Below are positions 10,463-22,743 of a stretch of DNA of 64,000 bases, one piece after another. Origin of the DNA: Paraphysoderma sedebokerense (Eukaryota > Blastocladiomycota > Physodermatomycetes > Physodermatales > Physodermataceae); NCBI GenBank assembly GCA_025602915.1, contig JAHLJZ010000010.1, positions 434,001 through 498,000 of the forward strand. The letters are read 5' to 3'. Positions within the stretch are counted from its first letter, which is position 1; every line of letters starts with the position of its first letter. A model generated the notes under the pieces. That model searched no databases. It was not told the origin of the DNA and saw only the letters and a list, made by a program, of their open reading frames with translations. The position numbers were made by a program, and so were the translations under genes.

Positions 10463-12855
10463 TCAACAAACCTCGCAAACTGATTTAATCATTTTCAGTA
10501 TCTCCTTCTCACTTTGATCTCGATTACTCCCACCTCCTTCTACTGATCCAACGAATCCACCACCGCCACGACCGCGTCCACCATATAATCCATACCCAAT
10601 CTCCTCATGTTCGTTTACACTTCCACGATCCCCATTTTGAAAATGCGGGTAACTAACTGTCGTATTTTGCTCTTGGTATCGAGTTTCTTTGAGATGTTGG
10701 AGGTAACACTGAGATGGATAGTTTTCTCCGCATGCGTCGGTGTAGGGGTGATTAAAGTTGAATGAGTGTCGGTGATTGTAGTGGGAGTTGGGTGAGTTTG
10801 ATACGGACAGAGATGGAGGTGAAAATAGAGGTGGATGTGGAGGTGGAACGAGGGATTCAGGAGGGTGTGGTATCGTCGATTTGTAATTTTGGTTTTGGGT
10901 TTGGTTTGTTGGTGTTGGTGTTAGAATTGTGGGGGTGGTTGCTGAGTGATGACGGTGGGTAGGAATAGGAGGTGAATTTGATCTGGAATTTGCTTGGTCG
11001 TGATTTTGATTTTGATGTTGGTCCAGATTTTCGGATTCGTTGTCGTGAGCATTGAGTGACCTTGGTTGGGACTTGGAGTTACCATTGCATGAGTTTATTT
11101 TTGTCGTTTTATTTGTGGAGATTACAGTTTTCGCGTTGGTAACTGGACTTGAAGATTCTGTAGATTCAGAGATCTGTGGACCTATCAATTTACGTGTACA
11201 CGGTACTGGTGGTGATAAAAGATTTTTCAGAGTTATCGGATTTTCTACATTCACTTTACCCCCGTCAACGATTCCTCCATGATTCACAGTTTCACCCGTG
11301 ATGATGTCTTGATGACTGTTTTGCAATCGTTTCGCTAATGCAGGGACAGGAGGAGAATTAGATCTAAATTGTATAACTTGTTCTTGTTCTTGTTCTTGTT
11401 CGATTTGTTTCTTGTTTTCTTTCCGTTCTAATCCTTTTTTGGGGCGCGTTACAGTTGGGTGCGGAGTTAGTTCTGGTTTATTCACAGTTGAAGAAGACAG
11501 AGAAGTGTGAGTGTGAGTATGAGTGGATTTGGTAGACTGGGAATTCGTTGATACAATTTTTCTCGAAGAGGTGGGTTTAGACGAACGTGGTGGGGAAATT
11601 GGTGGTGTTGGGATATGAATTTGATCTGAAGTTTTTGAGTCCCGATCAAACGACGGTGATACAGGTCGAGTAATGACACGGTTACGACGGGACCGGGGTA
11701 AAGATTTTTTAGGAGAAGAAATTGGCGTAGAAATTTGTTGTAAATTCTCTGTAGGCTTTTCTTCTAGGTTGTTATTTTCGGGGATAGATGGTAGTAATGG
11801 TAGATTTGGAATGGAGGAAGAATTAGATTTGGGATGATGATTGTTCGTTTGGTGAAGCTGACCGATTGAGACTGAATGGCTGGGTAAATCATTCGATGTA
11901 GGAGTTGCTCTTGATCTTTTGGTCTTCTTTGACTTTTTAGATAGCAAATTCACATATTCACGAGAAAGAGGAGTGCGTTTTGTAGTGTTTTCGTAACTCT
12001 GTATCTGCGGTGCCGGTACCTCGAAACTTTTGGTGTTATTGGGCTTATCCTCTCCATTACTTGTAACCAGCGACTGATCACCTGAGTTTACAGAAGCCAC
12101 CTGTCGAATTCGTGCACGATACAAAGGAAGTCTCGACTTTAACATACGAGGATCAATCACTGCAGCTGTCGGAGACGAAGGTACGCCTGTCGTAGCTGCT
12201 GTCAGTGTACAATCAGGCTGTGGAATATCTTGATGAGACCGAATGGATGATGCAGATGTAGGTTTCTGGGATAATTCAGTGGACGCAGTTATGGCTGTTT
12301 GATTGGGAGGAATAGAAGGGAGGCGAAACTGATTTTGGGGTTTACTGGAAATATTTGGAAGTTTGAAAGGTTGTTGGAACTGGATTTGGTCTTGCTGCTA
12401 TTCAATAGATGTAATCCGAAAATTTCAAGTGTTGAGGAAGATTAATGTTATCGTTGTTCAGTGTGGAAAAATAATTCGCGTTCAAAAAATGCACAAAAAA
12501 AATATAAAAGTGGAATATTAAACTCACCTCGAATTGTTGAATTATTTCAAGTTTCTCCATTTCTTTTATTTCTTCAAGCTGTCTTTTCTTGACTTCCTCG
12601 TCTTTTTTTCTCTGTTTCTCTGCCATTTGTTGACGATGGTACTCCTAATAATGAATAATGAATGAAACCGTTTTGAAAAATCATGGTAAGTAGTAAGATA
12701 TTATAAAAGTTTTTGAAAAGTACCCTGAGTTCGAGCTGTTTTTTGAGTTTTGCTGCTTCTTCTTGAGGGTCAGGGAGAAATAGTAGTCGTTTTCGACGGA
12801 AATCAGCCGAATTAGGGACACCGATTTCTGAGAGCGGAGACGCTGCAAGATTCAT
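10463..12855 (-). CDS. Unrecognised coiled-coil and low-complexity protein
   Basis: Three exons: about 12855-12724, about 12645-12531 and about 12399-10463. The N-terminal 80 residues form a charged helix rich in Lys, Glu and Gln (LKKQLELR...EYHRQQMAEKQRKKDEE). This recalls the coiled-coil motif of centrosome/cilium proteins such as CSPP1 or CCDC66, but the likeness is too weak to name it. The rest, about 650 residues, is disordered Ser/Pro/Asn/Thr-rich sequence. It includes a run of alternating Glu-Gln, a His-Thr repeat, and the recurring short motif RSNSPP(I/V)P, seen at least twice. A Gly-rich segment precedes the C-terminus. It is head-to-head with NOP56. The last splice or stop near 10463 is uncertain. 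Confidence 0.6.
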
Positions 12856-13056
12856 TTTAAGGGTGGTTTAGTAGACAGACGGCTGTTTAATATTCAGATA
12901 GTTTAAAAAGTTTTAAAATTAGATTAAGCCGACTGCAGCGAGCGCAAGGAATTAATATGATGGAGAAATTTGAATTGTCGTAATTTCACCAGCGCGATTG
13001 ATTTTCAATGCGACTGTGCGATGGAGGATGCGACTGGCGTTACTATGGTTGTCAAT

Positions 13057-13062
13057 CACGTG
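13057..13062. promoter_or_regulatory. CACGTG box upstream of NOP56
   Basis: A CACGTG palindrome lies 104 bp upstream of the NOP56 start, in the 310-bp divergent promoter shared with the coiled-coil gene. Confidence 0.35.
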
Positions 13063-13165
13063 TTTTTTGTTTATCCTGTTTCCCCACTTTTTTTGCGTCA
13101 TTGTAAGAGAAAAGAGTTAAGTCTGACCTCATCCTCAACCAAATTCTATATCAACAGGAAACAGA

Positions 13166-15026
13166 ATGGTTGACTATATTCTCTTCGAAACGGCCTCCGG
13201 CTATGCTCTCTTTGAGCGCCTCGAATCCGAAGAAATCGGTCAAGAATTGGACCAAGTTCAGGCTGCTGTCCTCGACCTCGCTAAATTCTCCAAAATCATT
13301 AAACTTAAAAGTTTTAGTCCTTTTAAAAGTGCCGCTGATGCTCTTGAAAACGCAAATGATGTTTCTGAAGGTATAATGTTTTAATTCAGTTACATTAGAA
13401 AAAGATGATCCCATCCTTCATCCAATAATTAACTTTCTGCCTCTCATGATTCCTTCAGGTGTTGTCAACCCATCTCTCAAGGCATTCCTCGAACTGAATC
13501 TTTCAAAGTCAAAAGGAAAATCTACTCTCGGTGTTCTCGAAAAAAATCTCGGCGGTGCCATTAAATCCGAACTCAACCTCGACGTCACTTCATCTGATCT
13601 CGTTCATGAATTAGCTCGTGGTATTCGTTTCCATGCTGATAAATTATTGAAACCATTGAAAGGAGGAGATTTGGAAAAGGCTCAGTTGGGGTTAGGTCAT
13701 AGTTATTCCAGAGCTAAAGTTAAATTTAATGTACATAGATCAGATAATATGATTATTCAAGCCATTTCGTTGTTGGATCAGTTGGATAAGGATGTGAATA
13801 CCTTTTCCATGAGAGTAAGGTGCGTATCTAATTATATTCTTTTTTACTTATTTAGTGTACATTTTAGTATGCTAATCTTGTGAATTGATATTGTAGAGAA
13901 TGGTATTCGTGGCATTTTCCCGAACTTGTCAAAATTGTGAACGACAACGCACTTTACGCCCGCCTTGCCAAATTCATCAAGAACAAAAGTGAACTCACCA
14001 ACGATAAACTCGAAGCTCTTGAAGAATTAGCTGGAGACTCAATCAAAGCCAAACAAATTCTTGACGCTGCCAAGAGTTCCATGGGTATGTGACTTTTATT
14101 CATTTCTTCCATCTTGTGACATTTGCCGACTCGACTTCTAACTTAAACTTCACATTTAGGTACCGATATCTCCGAAATTGACATGATAAATATTGAATCA
14201 TTTGCCGATCGAGTAATTTCTCTCACAGACTACCGCAAATCTTTGTACGATTATTTAGTTTCCAAAATGCACGTCGTCGCACCCAATCTGTCAGCATTGA
14301 TTGGTGAAGTCGTTGGCGCCAGGTTAATCTCTCATGCCGGTTCTTTAACAAACTTGTCAAAATATCCCGCCAGTACTGTTCAGATATTAGGTGCCGAGAA
14401 AGCTTTATTCAGGTACTAATATTCTTCTCAATATCATACTTGTGAGCTGTTCTAACGTTTGAATCCATTCATTATTCAGAGCTCTCAAAACCAAAGGCAA
14501 CACACCCAAATACGGACTTATCTATCACTCTTCCTTCATTGGACGAGCTGGAACTAAAAATAAGGGACGAATTTCCCGTTTCCTCGCCAACAAATGTTCG
14601 ATTGCCTCTAGAATCGATTGTTTCACTGACCTCCCCACCGACAAATTTGGTGAAGCATTAAAATCCCAAGTTGAAGATCGACTCAAATTTTTCGAAACTG
14701 GTGAAACACCAAGTAAAAATAGTGATGTTATGAAGAAAGTCATGGAAGATTTAGCCGATGAAGAACCTGAAGATAAAATGGACGTGGATGTTAGTAGTAG
14801 TCCCAAGAAACGAAAAGCTGAGGAAGCCGAAGAAGAAGAAAGCGAAAAGAAAGATAAGAAACGAAAGAAGGATAAAGAAGGAAAGAAGAAGAAAAAAAGT
14901 AAAAGTTCGGAGGAAAAGGAAACAGAAGAAGAGAAAGTAGAAGAAAAGAAATCCGAAGAATCGTCAGAGTCAAAGAAGGATAAAAAGAAAAAGAAGGATA
15001 AGAAGAAGGAAAAGAAGGAAACGTAA
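13166..15026 (+). CDS. NOP56: NOP56, box C/D snoRNP core protein
   Basis: Five exons join perfectly to 517 residues: 13166-13370, 13459-13819, 13897-14084, 14160-14412 and 14480-15026. The N-terminal domain contains GYALFE, and [13 protein letters not shown] sits across the first junction. A coiled coil and the NOP domain follow ([51 protein letters not shown]). The protein ends in a long Lys/Glu-rich tail. NOP56 pairs with NOP58, fibrillarin and the 15.5K/Snu13 protein to form the 2'-O-methylation snoRNP in the nucleolus. The match is to NOP56 rather than NOP58. The introns are 75-88 nt and show no box C/D pair of their own. Confidence 0.95.
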
Positions 15027-15684
15027 ATATCGTCATGGTGCCTTCGGAGGTAGTTAGTAGACCTGGATGACGGGTTATGTTAAAAAGCGTTAAGCCGAGA
15101 TTCACAATTGTACTTTGTCATCTACATTTTTTTATTTTCGGTGCGAACTTATTTTATAGCAGTTTTTCTCCCTCGTTTTATGTATTATTGAATTTTCGTT
15201 AAATATATAATTGGATACTTAGAATTCTCGTTAGCACCAGAGAGAGCGAGTATAAATTTAAGACGTTGAGTCCCAATACACTCGATTCATTGTTCGTTTA
15301 TTAAGGGTATCGATTTTCATTTACATCATGTAATTCCTCCTCCGCTTTCAGTTCTTTAGATGTCGACAATGGCTTATCACGCCTTAATACAATTGATAGA
15401 AACCATTTTTAAAGGACTACTCTTGTGTGCTGTTTAATAAGTTATTAGACCAACTTTTTGGCCGCATAATTAAGGCTACATAATGATTTGTAATCTCAGG
15501 GAGTAATATTGTTATTCCGAAAAAGGATAGTAAGATGTTAGTTATAAGAAAGTTCCGAGGCATCTACGTTTGCAATGCAAGGTCGATGGAGGAGGGGAAT
15601 AAGATGTTAGTCTCCCCGATTGTAGCAACTGTAAATTACCAAGAGGTAAACATTGGCTAAGACATACCATATAAGCTATTCCCA
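15027..15684. other. Convergent spacer between NOP56 and PPP1R11
   Basis: AT-rich, 0.66 kb, no recognisable coding sequence. It probably contains the two 3' UTRs. Confidence 0.45.
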
Positions 15685-16354
15685 TCATTTCTTATACTTT
15701 GGCATTCTCTCATACGCATTAGGACCAGGCAATTTTTTATGCTTTCCTTTACGTTTCTTGTGGTGATGATTACACTGTCCGTTTTCGTGGTCATGATCGT
15801 GACTATGGCTGTGCTCGGCCTCGGAGTCCGAATCCGAATCGGAAGAGAAATCAGAGTCCGATGATTCTGAGTCACCGTCAAAAGTGTGGGGCTTGCGATA
15901 GATACAGCAGACTGTAAGGACGGAGGTTCCATGGTTAAAGAGCCGAATAGGGCAAGTAGTGCACAAGCAAGAGAAAAGAATGTAAAAGTCAATATCTGGT
16001 TGTTTTAAACCGAAAATAAAATCATCATCTACAAGACAAGGATCATTTGAAAACCAGAGTCCTGGCGATATACGAACCTTTACTTTTCTTTTTCCCCATT
16101 CCTTCATTATCAACCACTTCTTCGGCCCACCTTATCCTTCTGTCTGACAATGTACTGCCAACCAAGTTCAATGAGCCCAATTCTGCATTCTGAGTTTGAG
16201 TCGATTGAGATTCTGATTGCGAGGTTTCATTGATAGTGACCGTGCGTGAACCCGATGTGGGCTGAGACTGCTGTTGCGGCCGTATGAGTGTGGAGGCAGA
16301 CTGCTGTGATGCAGGTTGATTTTGTGGTGCTGCTGATGAGGACGATGCCATCAT
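15685..16354 (-). CDS. PPP1R11: PPP1R11/YPI1, protein phosphatase 1 inhibitor-3
   Basis: Two exons, 16354-16078 and 15911-15685, give 167 residues. The N-terminus is Gln/Ser-rich. The core reads RRIRWAEEVVDNEGMGKKKSK, interrupted by the intron, then VCCIYRKPHTF. This is the conserved inhibitor-3 region, including the zinc-associated CC...C segment and the RIRW PP1-docking element. An acidic Ser/Asp stretch, a His-rich run (SHSHDHDH...CNHHHKK) and a basic C-terminus follow, as in the family. It binds and inhibits PP1 (GLC7) in the nucleus. Two adjacent ATGs exist (16354 and 16351); the first is taken. It is head-to-head with the ESC2/RAD60-like gene, 256 bp apart. Confidence 0.9.
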
Positions 16355-16454
16355 ATTTGGTAACTGGAATTCCCTTCTTACTACTTCCTGGTGTTCTCTT
16401 TTGTCCTTTGGCTTGGACGACGAGCGAAAAGAGGAACGCTGTCCCCGTGACTTC

Positions 16455-16460
16455 CACGTG
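16455..16460. promoter_or_regulatory. CACGTG box in divergent promoter
   Basis: CACGTG palindrome 101 bp from the PPP1R11 start and 151 bp from the ESC2/RAD60-like start. Confidence 0.35.
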
Positions 16461-16610
16461 ATCTTCCCTCAAGCGAACTCTCTTGAATGCGGTTTCATGG
16501 GAACAAAAAAGGAACAAGAATACATTCAATGCGAGGACCGGTCGGTTAGTTTATATCCACGGTCGCATCATAGAAACCAGCGCCAAATCAAAGATTATCA
16601 GCCATTGTGA

Positions 16611-19052
16611 ATGACAAGCAACAACAACAGATTTGTACGGACCCTTGGTGGATCGTTGCTACCTGCTGGCCGCACTACGGGTATGCTGGTTTCAATTCCG
16701 TGCTATCATTGAGTCGCTGTACTGCTTCTTTCTTACTGTTTTGTCGTCCGTTGCCTGCGTTTTACTTCCAGCAGGTAAAGCTCCCCGACCCGTCACTAAT
16801 TTTTCCGATGAATCAAAAGAAAACGAGTTTGGCACCGATGTGACTGTATCGACTTCGGCCGCCGTTCCCGTTCTTCCTTCCGACCTACCTCTCGAGAGTC
16901 CAACCATAGACGACGATGACGACGATCTGATGCCAAAATTGTCAAAGAATAAGAAAAAGAAACTGCCACCACCTCCTCCTAAGAAAGCTCCGCCGCCTCT
17001 CCTAAAACGATCGAGTTCTGCCATTTCGAATACTACGACGGCATCAAACGAGTCCGATGTAAAAGACAATGACAAAAATACAGTGTATCTGGATGACCAG
17101 GAAGAAGATGACGTTTGTGATTTCTTTGACCATAGTAGAAAACTGTTACAGAAAAGGAGGAAGAAGAAGAATCCGAAATCGGGAAGTGAGAAGATAGAAC
17201 CGGCTATTGAAAATAATAGTGATTCGAGGCCGAAAGATATAGGGAATGTAGACTTGAAAGAAGCTGCAAAAATATGTATGTTGTTTGACTATTGATAACC
17301 GAGATTTTGGAAGAACAGATGACTGATCTCGTTTGCTTGGTTTGTGTTATCAGTGCTGTCGGGTTCCGAAAGTGACGTCGATGACGATGACTTGACCTTT
17401 CGACACTATGAACAGCCTTCATGGTCTGCAAGTAATGCAAACGGGCCCGTTCTGGTTGACTCGGACTCTGATAGGTTCGTATTATCTTTTATCATTTTGA
17501 TCCACAAAATATGTATCTTACAGTGTGACCGACATAGTAATTCGGACGTCGATACATCAGAAATTCAACCTAAAGAAATACCGGTAAATGTAGTGGAACG
17601 TCGAAAAAGTTTAACTCCGCCTCCGCCTGAAATATTTTCAACTGCACCGCTGTTGTTGTTATATAATCCATCGCTAAACAGAGACCGGTATTTATTGTGG
17701 AAATGAGTTTTCACAAAAGGAGTATTCTAACTCCAGAAATTTTATTCCTGTTTCTAGCAACAGCAATATCGATCTCGACCTGGATCCTACCTTCAATCTC
17801 CACGCTCCTTCCTCCCAGTCAAACATTGAATTACTGCCCGAACTCCAATCCATCGCAAATCATGCCGTTTCTAATACACCGTCACAAAATAAACGAAAGA
17901 GGACAGATGGGAGTACTGCTGGTTATAATGATAATCAAATGACGGGGCAGCCCGTTGATGCGAACCAGAGATCCGAATTGTCAGAGGAAGATAAGCGAAG
18001 ATTGATATTAAAGTTAACGGTTGTCACAATGCCGGGACAGGAATTATCTGGGGAAGATTTACATAGGTGGCACCAGCTCTATCGGACTATTATGTTTAAT
18101 TACTCTTACGTTCGTGCCTCTACCTTTGTTGAACTTCAACTTAATCGGTGTCACTAACTTGCCGCCAATGTTACTAGAATGCGCCGTTCACCGCTCTCTT
18201 CGAGAATTACAAACAGCGATTTTCTGTCTCCGAACCTATATTCACATTCAATTCTCTACGAATATATTCGTTCGCCACACCAGAGAGTATCGGAATGGCT
18301 GATCCAAAGAGGATCGATTGGTTTATAAAAGCAAAGGAATCAGGATATGAGGAGCTCAAACGCCCGGGTAGTCAACTGATTGTGGGTGAAACTACTATTC
18401 GTATGTTGATATTTAGCATTATTTAGTCTATTTTCCGCAATTGAAATTGTTCAAAGAAATAAGAAGGGAGCTGTATATTTCACTTGAATTGCTGACAATA
18501 CTTGTCATGTTGTTGTTTTGATTTAAACACACAGTCGCGTTTCTCTCGACGCAATCATACGAGCGATATCAGTCAGAGCTCACCCGACGTAAAAATCTCG
18601 AACTCGAAAATCTCAATCCCACCATTCCTGATTTCGATCCTACAGTTATATCTAATACGGACGAAGAAATAGCTTTAGCAGAAGGGTTAGGATTAAACGA
18701 AGAAGAGACAGAAAATATAGACAATGACGATGCTGATTTTGAAGAATTCATAAAATTGCAATTGAAGGATAAAGATGGCAAAGTGTACAAATTGAAAGCA
18801 AAGAAGGTTCGTTTTTATTTATTTGCTTTGATTTAAGTGTAACTCACACTGACTTGTCTTCCTCCTCGCTTTGCTTAGTCTTCCCCTGTTTCTGTACTTA
18901 TTACAGAATACATCAATCGATCTTCTATTTCACTTCCCCCCGGTAAAAAAATAGTTATAAAAAATCCAGATAATGATGTAATGATTGAAACAGACGAAAT
19001 TGGGGATTGTGATGTCGAAGATGAAGACATGTTAATGGTTGTCATTGCTTAG
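16611..19052 (+). CDS. ESC2/RAD60/NIP45-like protein with SUMO-like domains
   Basis: The gene starts at 16611 and the first intron is 16681-16774. Later exons start at 16775, about 17355, about 17555, about 17758, about 18175, 18534 and about 18881, ending at a TAG at 19050-19052. The N-terminal half is acidic and disordered with polyproline and KKKK stretches (DDDDDDLMPKL, KKLPPPPPKK, SGSESDVDDDD). The C-terminal half has a region compatible with a first SUMO-like domain, then a clear second one (FIKLQLKDKDGKVYKLK ... ISLPPGKKIVIKNPD ... DVEDEDMLMVVIA). That tail is the Rad60-SLD signature. The family helps SUMO-dependent genome stability through UBC9. Several mid-gene junctions are uncertain: around 17475-17556 two acceptors fit, and the one giving DSDSDSNSDVD is preferred. 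The stretch 18070-18175 is poorly resolved. Confidence 0.72.
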
Positions 19053-19620
19053 GAGGCATGAAAATTTTGATCCGAGAAGTGCTCTGGACTTAACTTCACT
19101 CGGGACATGAAACCAGACAGCTTCAAATCTTGTGGATACCCATTTAGTCGCTCATTGAATATAACAAATATTTAAATTGAAATAAAGTTAATTAAATTTC
19201 AATGGATTGAATGGATAAGCAAAACATAGTAATGTTGAATTCAAAACAACAGAGCACTAACGCGTTGATAGCATGATATTCTGCAGAACTGTTAAAACTA
19301 CATTCCTTCATACACTATTTCGCTGACCAATCGGACATCGTCACAATACATTTGAGTTCATTCGCTCAAAGCGGCAGCAAAGAAATCTCGTAATCCTTGA
19401 GAGAAGGCGAAAAATCAATACAAATTACGGGCCCGATAGCAGTGATTGTTCAGAATCGATGGTTCCCTATATAGTGCGTCCACAACCGATGTGTATAAGT
19501 TCAGACTGACGCATCAGGCAGGTTTGTGGGAAATGAGTCCTTTGGCGACCATCACAAATACACACAAACATAGCTCACGCTACCTACTTAACCGGAAGAT
19601 TTTAACATTCGACAGTGAAG
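19053..19620. other. Spacer upstream of the SWIM-like gene
   Basis: AT-rich 3' flank of the ESC2/RAD60-like gene, then the presumptive promoter of the next gene. I see no RNA gene or clear motif. Confidence 0.4.
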
Positions 19621-21073
19621 ATGAGTACAACAAAACCAAAGCAACGACGACCACGACGGAAAAAGGGCCAATTTACCGTTCATTTCTTTGACAATCTCCC
19701 GTACATTTTTATCCTCGGTCGTGGCATGAAGTGCCAAATCTTTGCAAACGGTACCGTGAATTCGGGAACAGCACCTGCTAATGATCCCAATGGTGGAACT
19801 TCTGCTCGAGCTGAATGTACGCAAGTAAAACCGCCACTGGCTTCTATTCAATCTCGATTCAATTCTTCGCAATCAGAATCAAGATCAGTAGCGGTTGGTA
19901 AAACGAATCGTTTGACTTCCCAGATGGGATTACCATATCCTCGACCAGATCGGCTTATTCAAACGGTAAAAGGAAATGATACTGTTGTGCATTCGAATAA
20001 AATGCCAATCTTTGCAAACGGTATCGTGAATTCGGGAACAGCACCTGTTAATAATCCCAATGGTGGAACTTCTGCTCGAGCTGAATATACGCAAGTGAAA
20101 CCGCCACTGGGGTCTATTCAATCTCGATTCAATTCTTCGCAATCAGAATCAAAATCAGTAGCGGTTGGTAATACGAACCGTCTGATTTCCCAGATGGAAT
20201 TACCATATCCTCGGCCAGATCGGCTTATTCAAACAGTCAAAGGAAATGATTCTGTTACGCATTCGAAAGGAGGACACGATGAACCTCCCAGAAATCCACC
20301 ATCAGACCCTTGGTCTGACGAAAACAGTGATGAAAATGAATATTATTTTAGTCTCAGGTTCCTTCCTACCGCCCTATCTCCCCGCCTTTATACCTATCCC
20401 TTCAAGTATATCCAAACTGTATATTTTGATCTATCCTCCAGGTTGCAAATTGTCGCCATGCTAGACTTCGAGAGAATGGAGTACTGCTTTAGTATTTTTC
20501 CTAGCCCATCTAATCTCCGTTTCGTAACGGTACAAACGACAAACTTCGCAGACGGTAAACAAGGTGACCTCGTCTCCTGTGATTGTACCCCGTCTTCAAA
20601 CCATTTCCGATCGGCTTTTATGGGAAAAGATTTCCCGGCCGAACCAGCCGAGAAATACACACAATTATCAAAACTGTATGAATGCATTCACACCAGGGTC
20701 GCATGCAAAGTATCTACTAGATACAAAATCAGGCCATCCAAATCTTCCAACCCCGTCAGAAACGCTTCAAATTCCGAGTCTGGTACCCTTTAAAATACCA
20801 TTTTTGTGTGACCTTTGGGTGATTTTCGATGGGAGGGATGGTAATTTTTATCCAGTTTGGGACCGAAATTCAAAATTACGTTGTCGTACATGTAAATTAG
20901 CTACGCAATGTAGGCATGTTAGACTGGTTAAAAAGATGCTTTCGAAAGAGGAATCTCAGCGCGCTGTGGATGATGATGGCAAAGGCGAGTTGGTCGCGTC
21001 AGATGGACGGTGTACCGAAGTGGCGAGTAAGAAAAGAAAGACTGACGCCGAGAATTCAGTCAGTACTGTCTGA
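19621..21073 (+). CDS. Unrecognised protein with SWIM-like Cys/His clusters and an internal tandem duplication
   Basis: An open frame starts at the ATG at 19621 with a basic N-terminus (KQRRPRRKKGQ). It then holds two near-identical 90-residue units, followed by an acidic stretch (PWSDENSDENEYYF). Next comes a CxC...CxH cluster (SCDC ... LYECIHTRVA). A second cluster, RCRTCKLATQCRHVRLVKK, lies in another frame near 20870-20935, before a Lys/Asp-rich tail that stops at 21071-21073. CxC..CxH spacing suggests SWIM-type zinc fingers, some of which accompany KDZ-type transposases in fungi. No transposase domain is present, so a domesticated remnant is only a guess. An 84-nt stretch near 20359-20442 could be intron or coding. 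The splice joining the two clusters could not be placed. Confidence 0.5.
19741..20280 (+). repeat. 270-bp in-frame tandem duplication
   Basis: Unit 1 is 19741-20010 and unit 2 is 20011-20280, a 270-bp period (90 codons). Similarity fades after about 20268. By eye about 19 of roughly 257 aligned bases differ, about 93% identity. More of the differences change the amino acid than leave it, suggesting a young duplication under weak constraint. Confidence 0.9.
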
Positions 21074-22743
21074 AATGACTGTTTGAGTATTTTTGTAATA
21101 TTATTGGATATAAGGAGTGGAATGAATCAGCCGGTGGTTAAATTTGAGAGAAATGATCTGTATATTTTTTATTAAAATTGAATTCAAGATATCGATGTTG
21201 GGAATAATTCGGGGATATTTAGGTCTTCACTACATGCAAAGCTGTTGTTACATATAAATACATTGGGGATCAACCGGCATTTGGGAAACTATAAAGAAAC
21301 CAAATAATCTAAGTGGAGTATACAAGCTATTATGTATAATTGATGCTATGTGAATTGTAAAATAACCGCTTCGTCTCTAGAATAGAGCTTTTTAAGAGGC
21401 TCAGTCAATTCTGACTATTGTAGGTTTACAGCGCCACTTGATTTTCTTTTGTTGACGAACACTCATCACCTTAGAGGAGGCTAAAAGGCTGCTTGGAATG
21501 ATAATTTGAAATGAAAGGCTTTGAAAATGACAATCGTAGAATTTGCGGTGGATAGAATAGGAGAAGTATGAAATTTTTAATTAACGGTTTGGCGCGTCGG
21601 GGACCAGTGATTGGAAATTGGCTATTGTTTGTGCGAGTGTGGTGCGGCAGGAATGTGGATGAGGGTTGAGGCTGTGTGGGTTGTTAATTGAATTGAGAAG
21701 GAATTTGAAATATCATTGTGACTACATCTCATTTTACCTTGGTCCTCTGAAAAAGTTCTTGTTGGAACGAATTGCATCACAAAAATCCCCGTTGCTATTA
21801 CTATCGCTATTAGTTTTCTATAAGGCTAATTAACGAGTACGTTCAGTACATTCAGTACAAATTCCATTTCGACAAAAGAATCATTGCAGTGGCACAAGAA
21901 ATAGGGTCAACCGGATAGCTTGAGACGACTCCATCAGTGTAAATAGTTGACCCACAGGAATTGGCATCTTTCGGTTCCTCCAGTGTCGACAGCAGTGTAC
22001 ATATAGACTGTACAGAAACAGACAAAAGACAGTGAAAGTCCGACTGTTTGGGTAGAATCTACCAACAACAAAAAGCAAAAAAAAAGGTATCTTCTACTAC
22101 ATATTATTTATTAAACTGTGTGACTATGATATAATGATGCTATCAAGAGGGAATACGCCGGTTTGGCCCATTCCTTTACAAACAGAAATTCGTCGTTTTT
22201 TTTTTGTTTGGTTTCGCTTTTTCAACTGACTTTTTTTTTACTTTTTTTACTTTACTTACATCGACTGATTCCAATTTCAACTGCAAACGATGGATTGAAT
22301 TTCATTCCGCTCGAACACACTCCACTCTCATCTCATCCACTCTTACCATCTCATCCCGCTGTACAGATTTCGGTCAACCAACCCTCGCTCTCCCTTTCAG
22401 CCACCGCCACCCCCTTCGCTCCATCCCCGCCCTCGGTCGTAATTCATCTTCATCCATAATTTACCTGTAAAAAAAGAAACAGAACCCATCGTTCTTACCG
22501 TACTTGTGTTTGCTCCTGTATATCCATCTTCTCATTATTTTTGTTCGTCCTGTACAAACGATAATTTACCTGGCCCTCAACTCTCCCATCTCCCGCGACA
22601 ATCTCTCGTCCAACCCCGCTCCACTCACCCATCCGCACTCTAGATCATTAATCTTTACAAAGTTATCAACCGTCCTGTTTATTCTTGTAACACTAGTATA
22701 GTAGATACTTAATAGCCAATAGTTTGTACAAAAAAGAGAAAGT
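21074..22743. other. Long upstream region of the Pumilio gene
   Basis: This 1.67 kb has no supported gene. The distal part is AT-rich. From about 22190 to 22460 it becomes pyrimidine-rich with T-runs, which looks like a long 5' leader of the Pumilio mRNA. Two TGTANATA octamers lie at 21938-21945 and 21996-22003 (+). Confidence 0.45.
21938..22003 (+). promoter_or_regulatory. Two Pumilio-response-like octamers
   Basis: TGTAAATA at 21938-21945 and TGTACATA at 21996-22003 both match the UGUANAUA element bound by Pumilio proteins. They lie 740-810 bp upstream of the Pumilio start codon. They could only act in RNA if this region is transcribed, which is not shown. Confidence 0.3.

Noticed and set aside
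16633-16774. Hydrophobic stretch upstream of the ESC2/RAD60-like frame read as a signal peptide
   Set aside because: It is an intron: splicing 16680 to 16775 gives MTSNNNRF...RTTGKAPRP without the hydrophobic segment.
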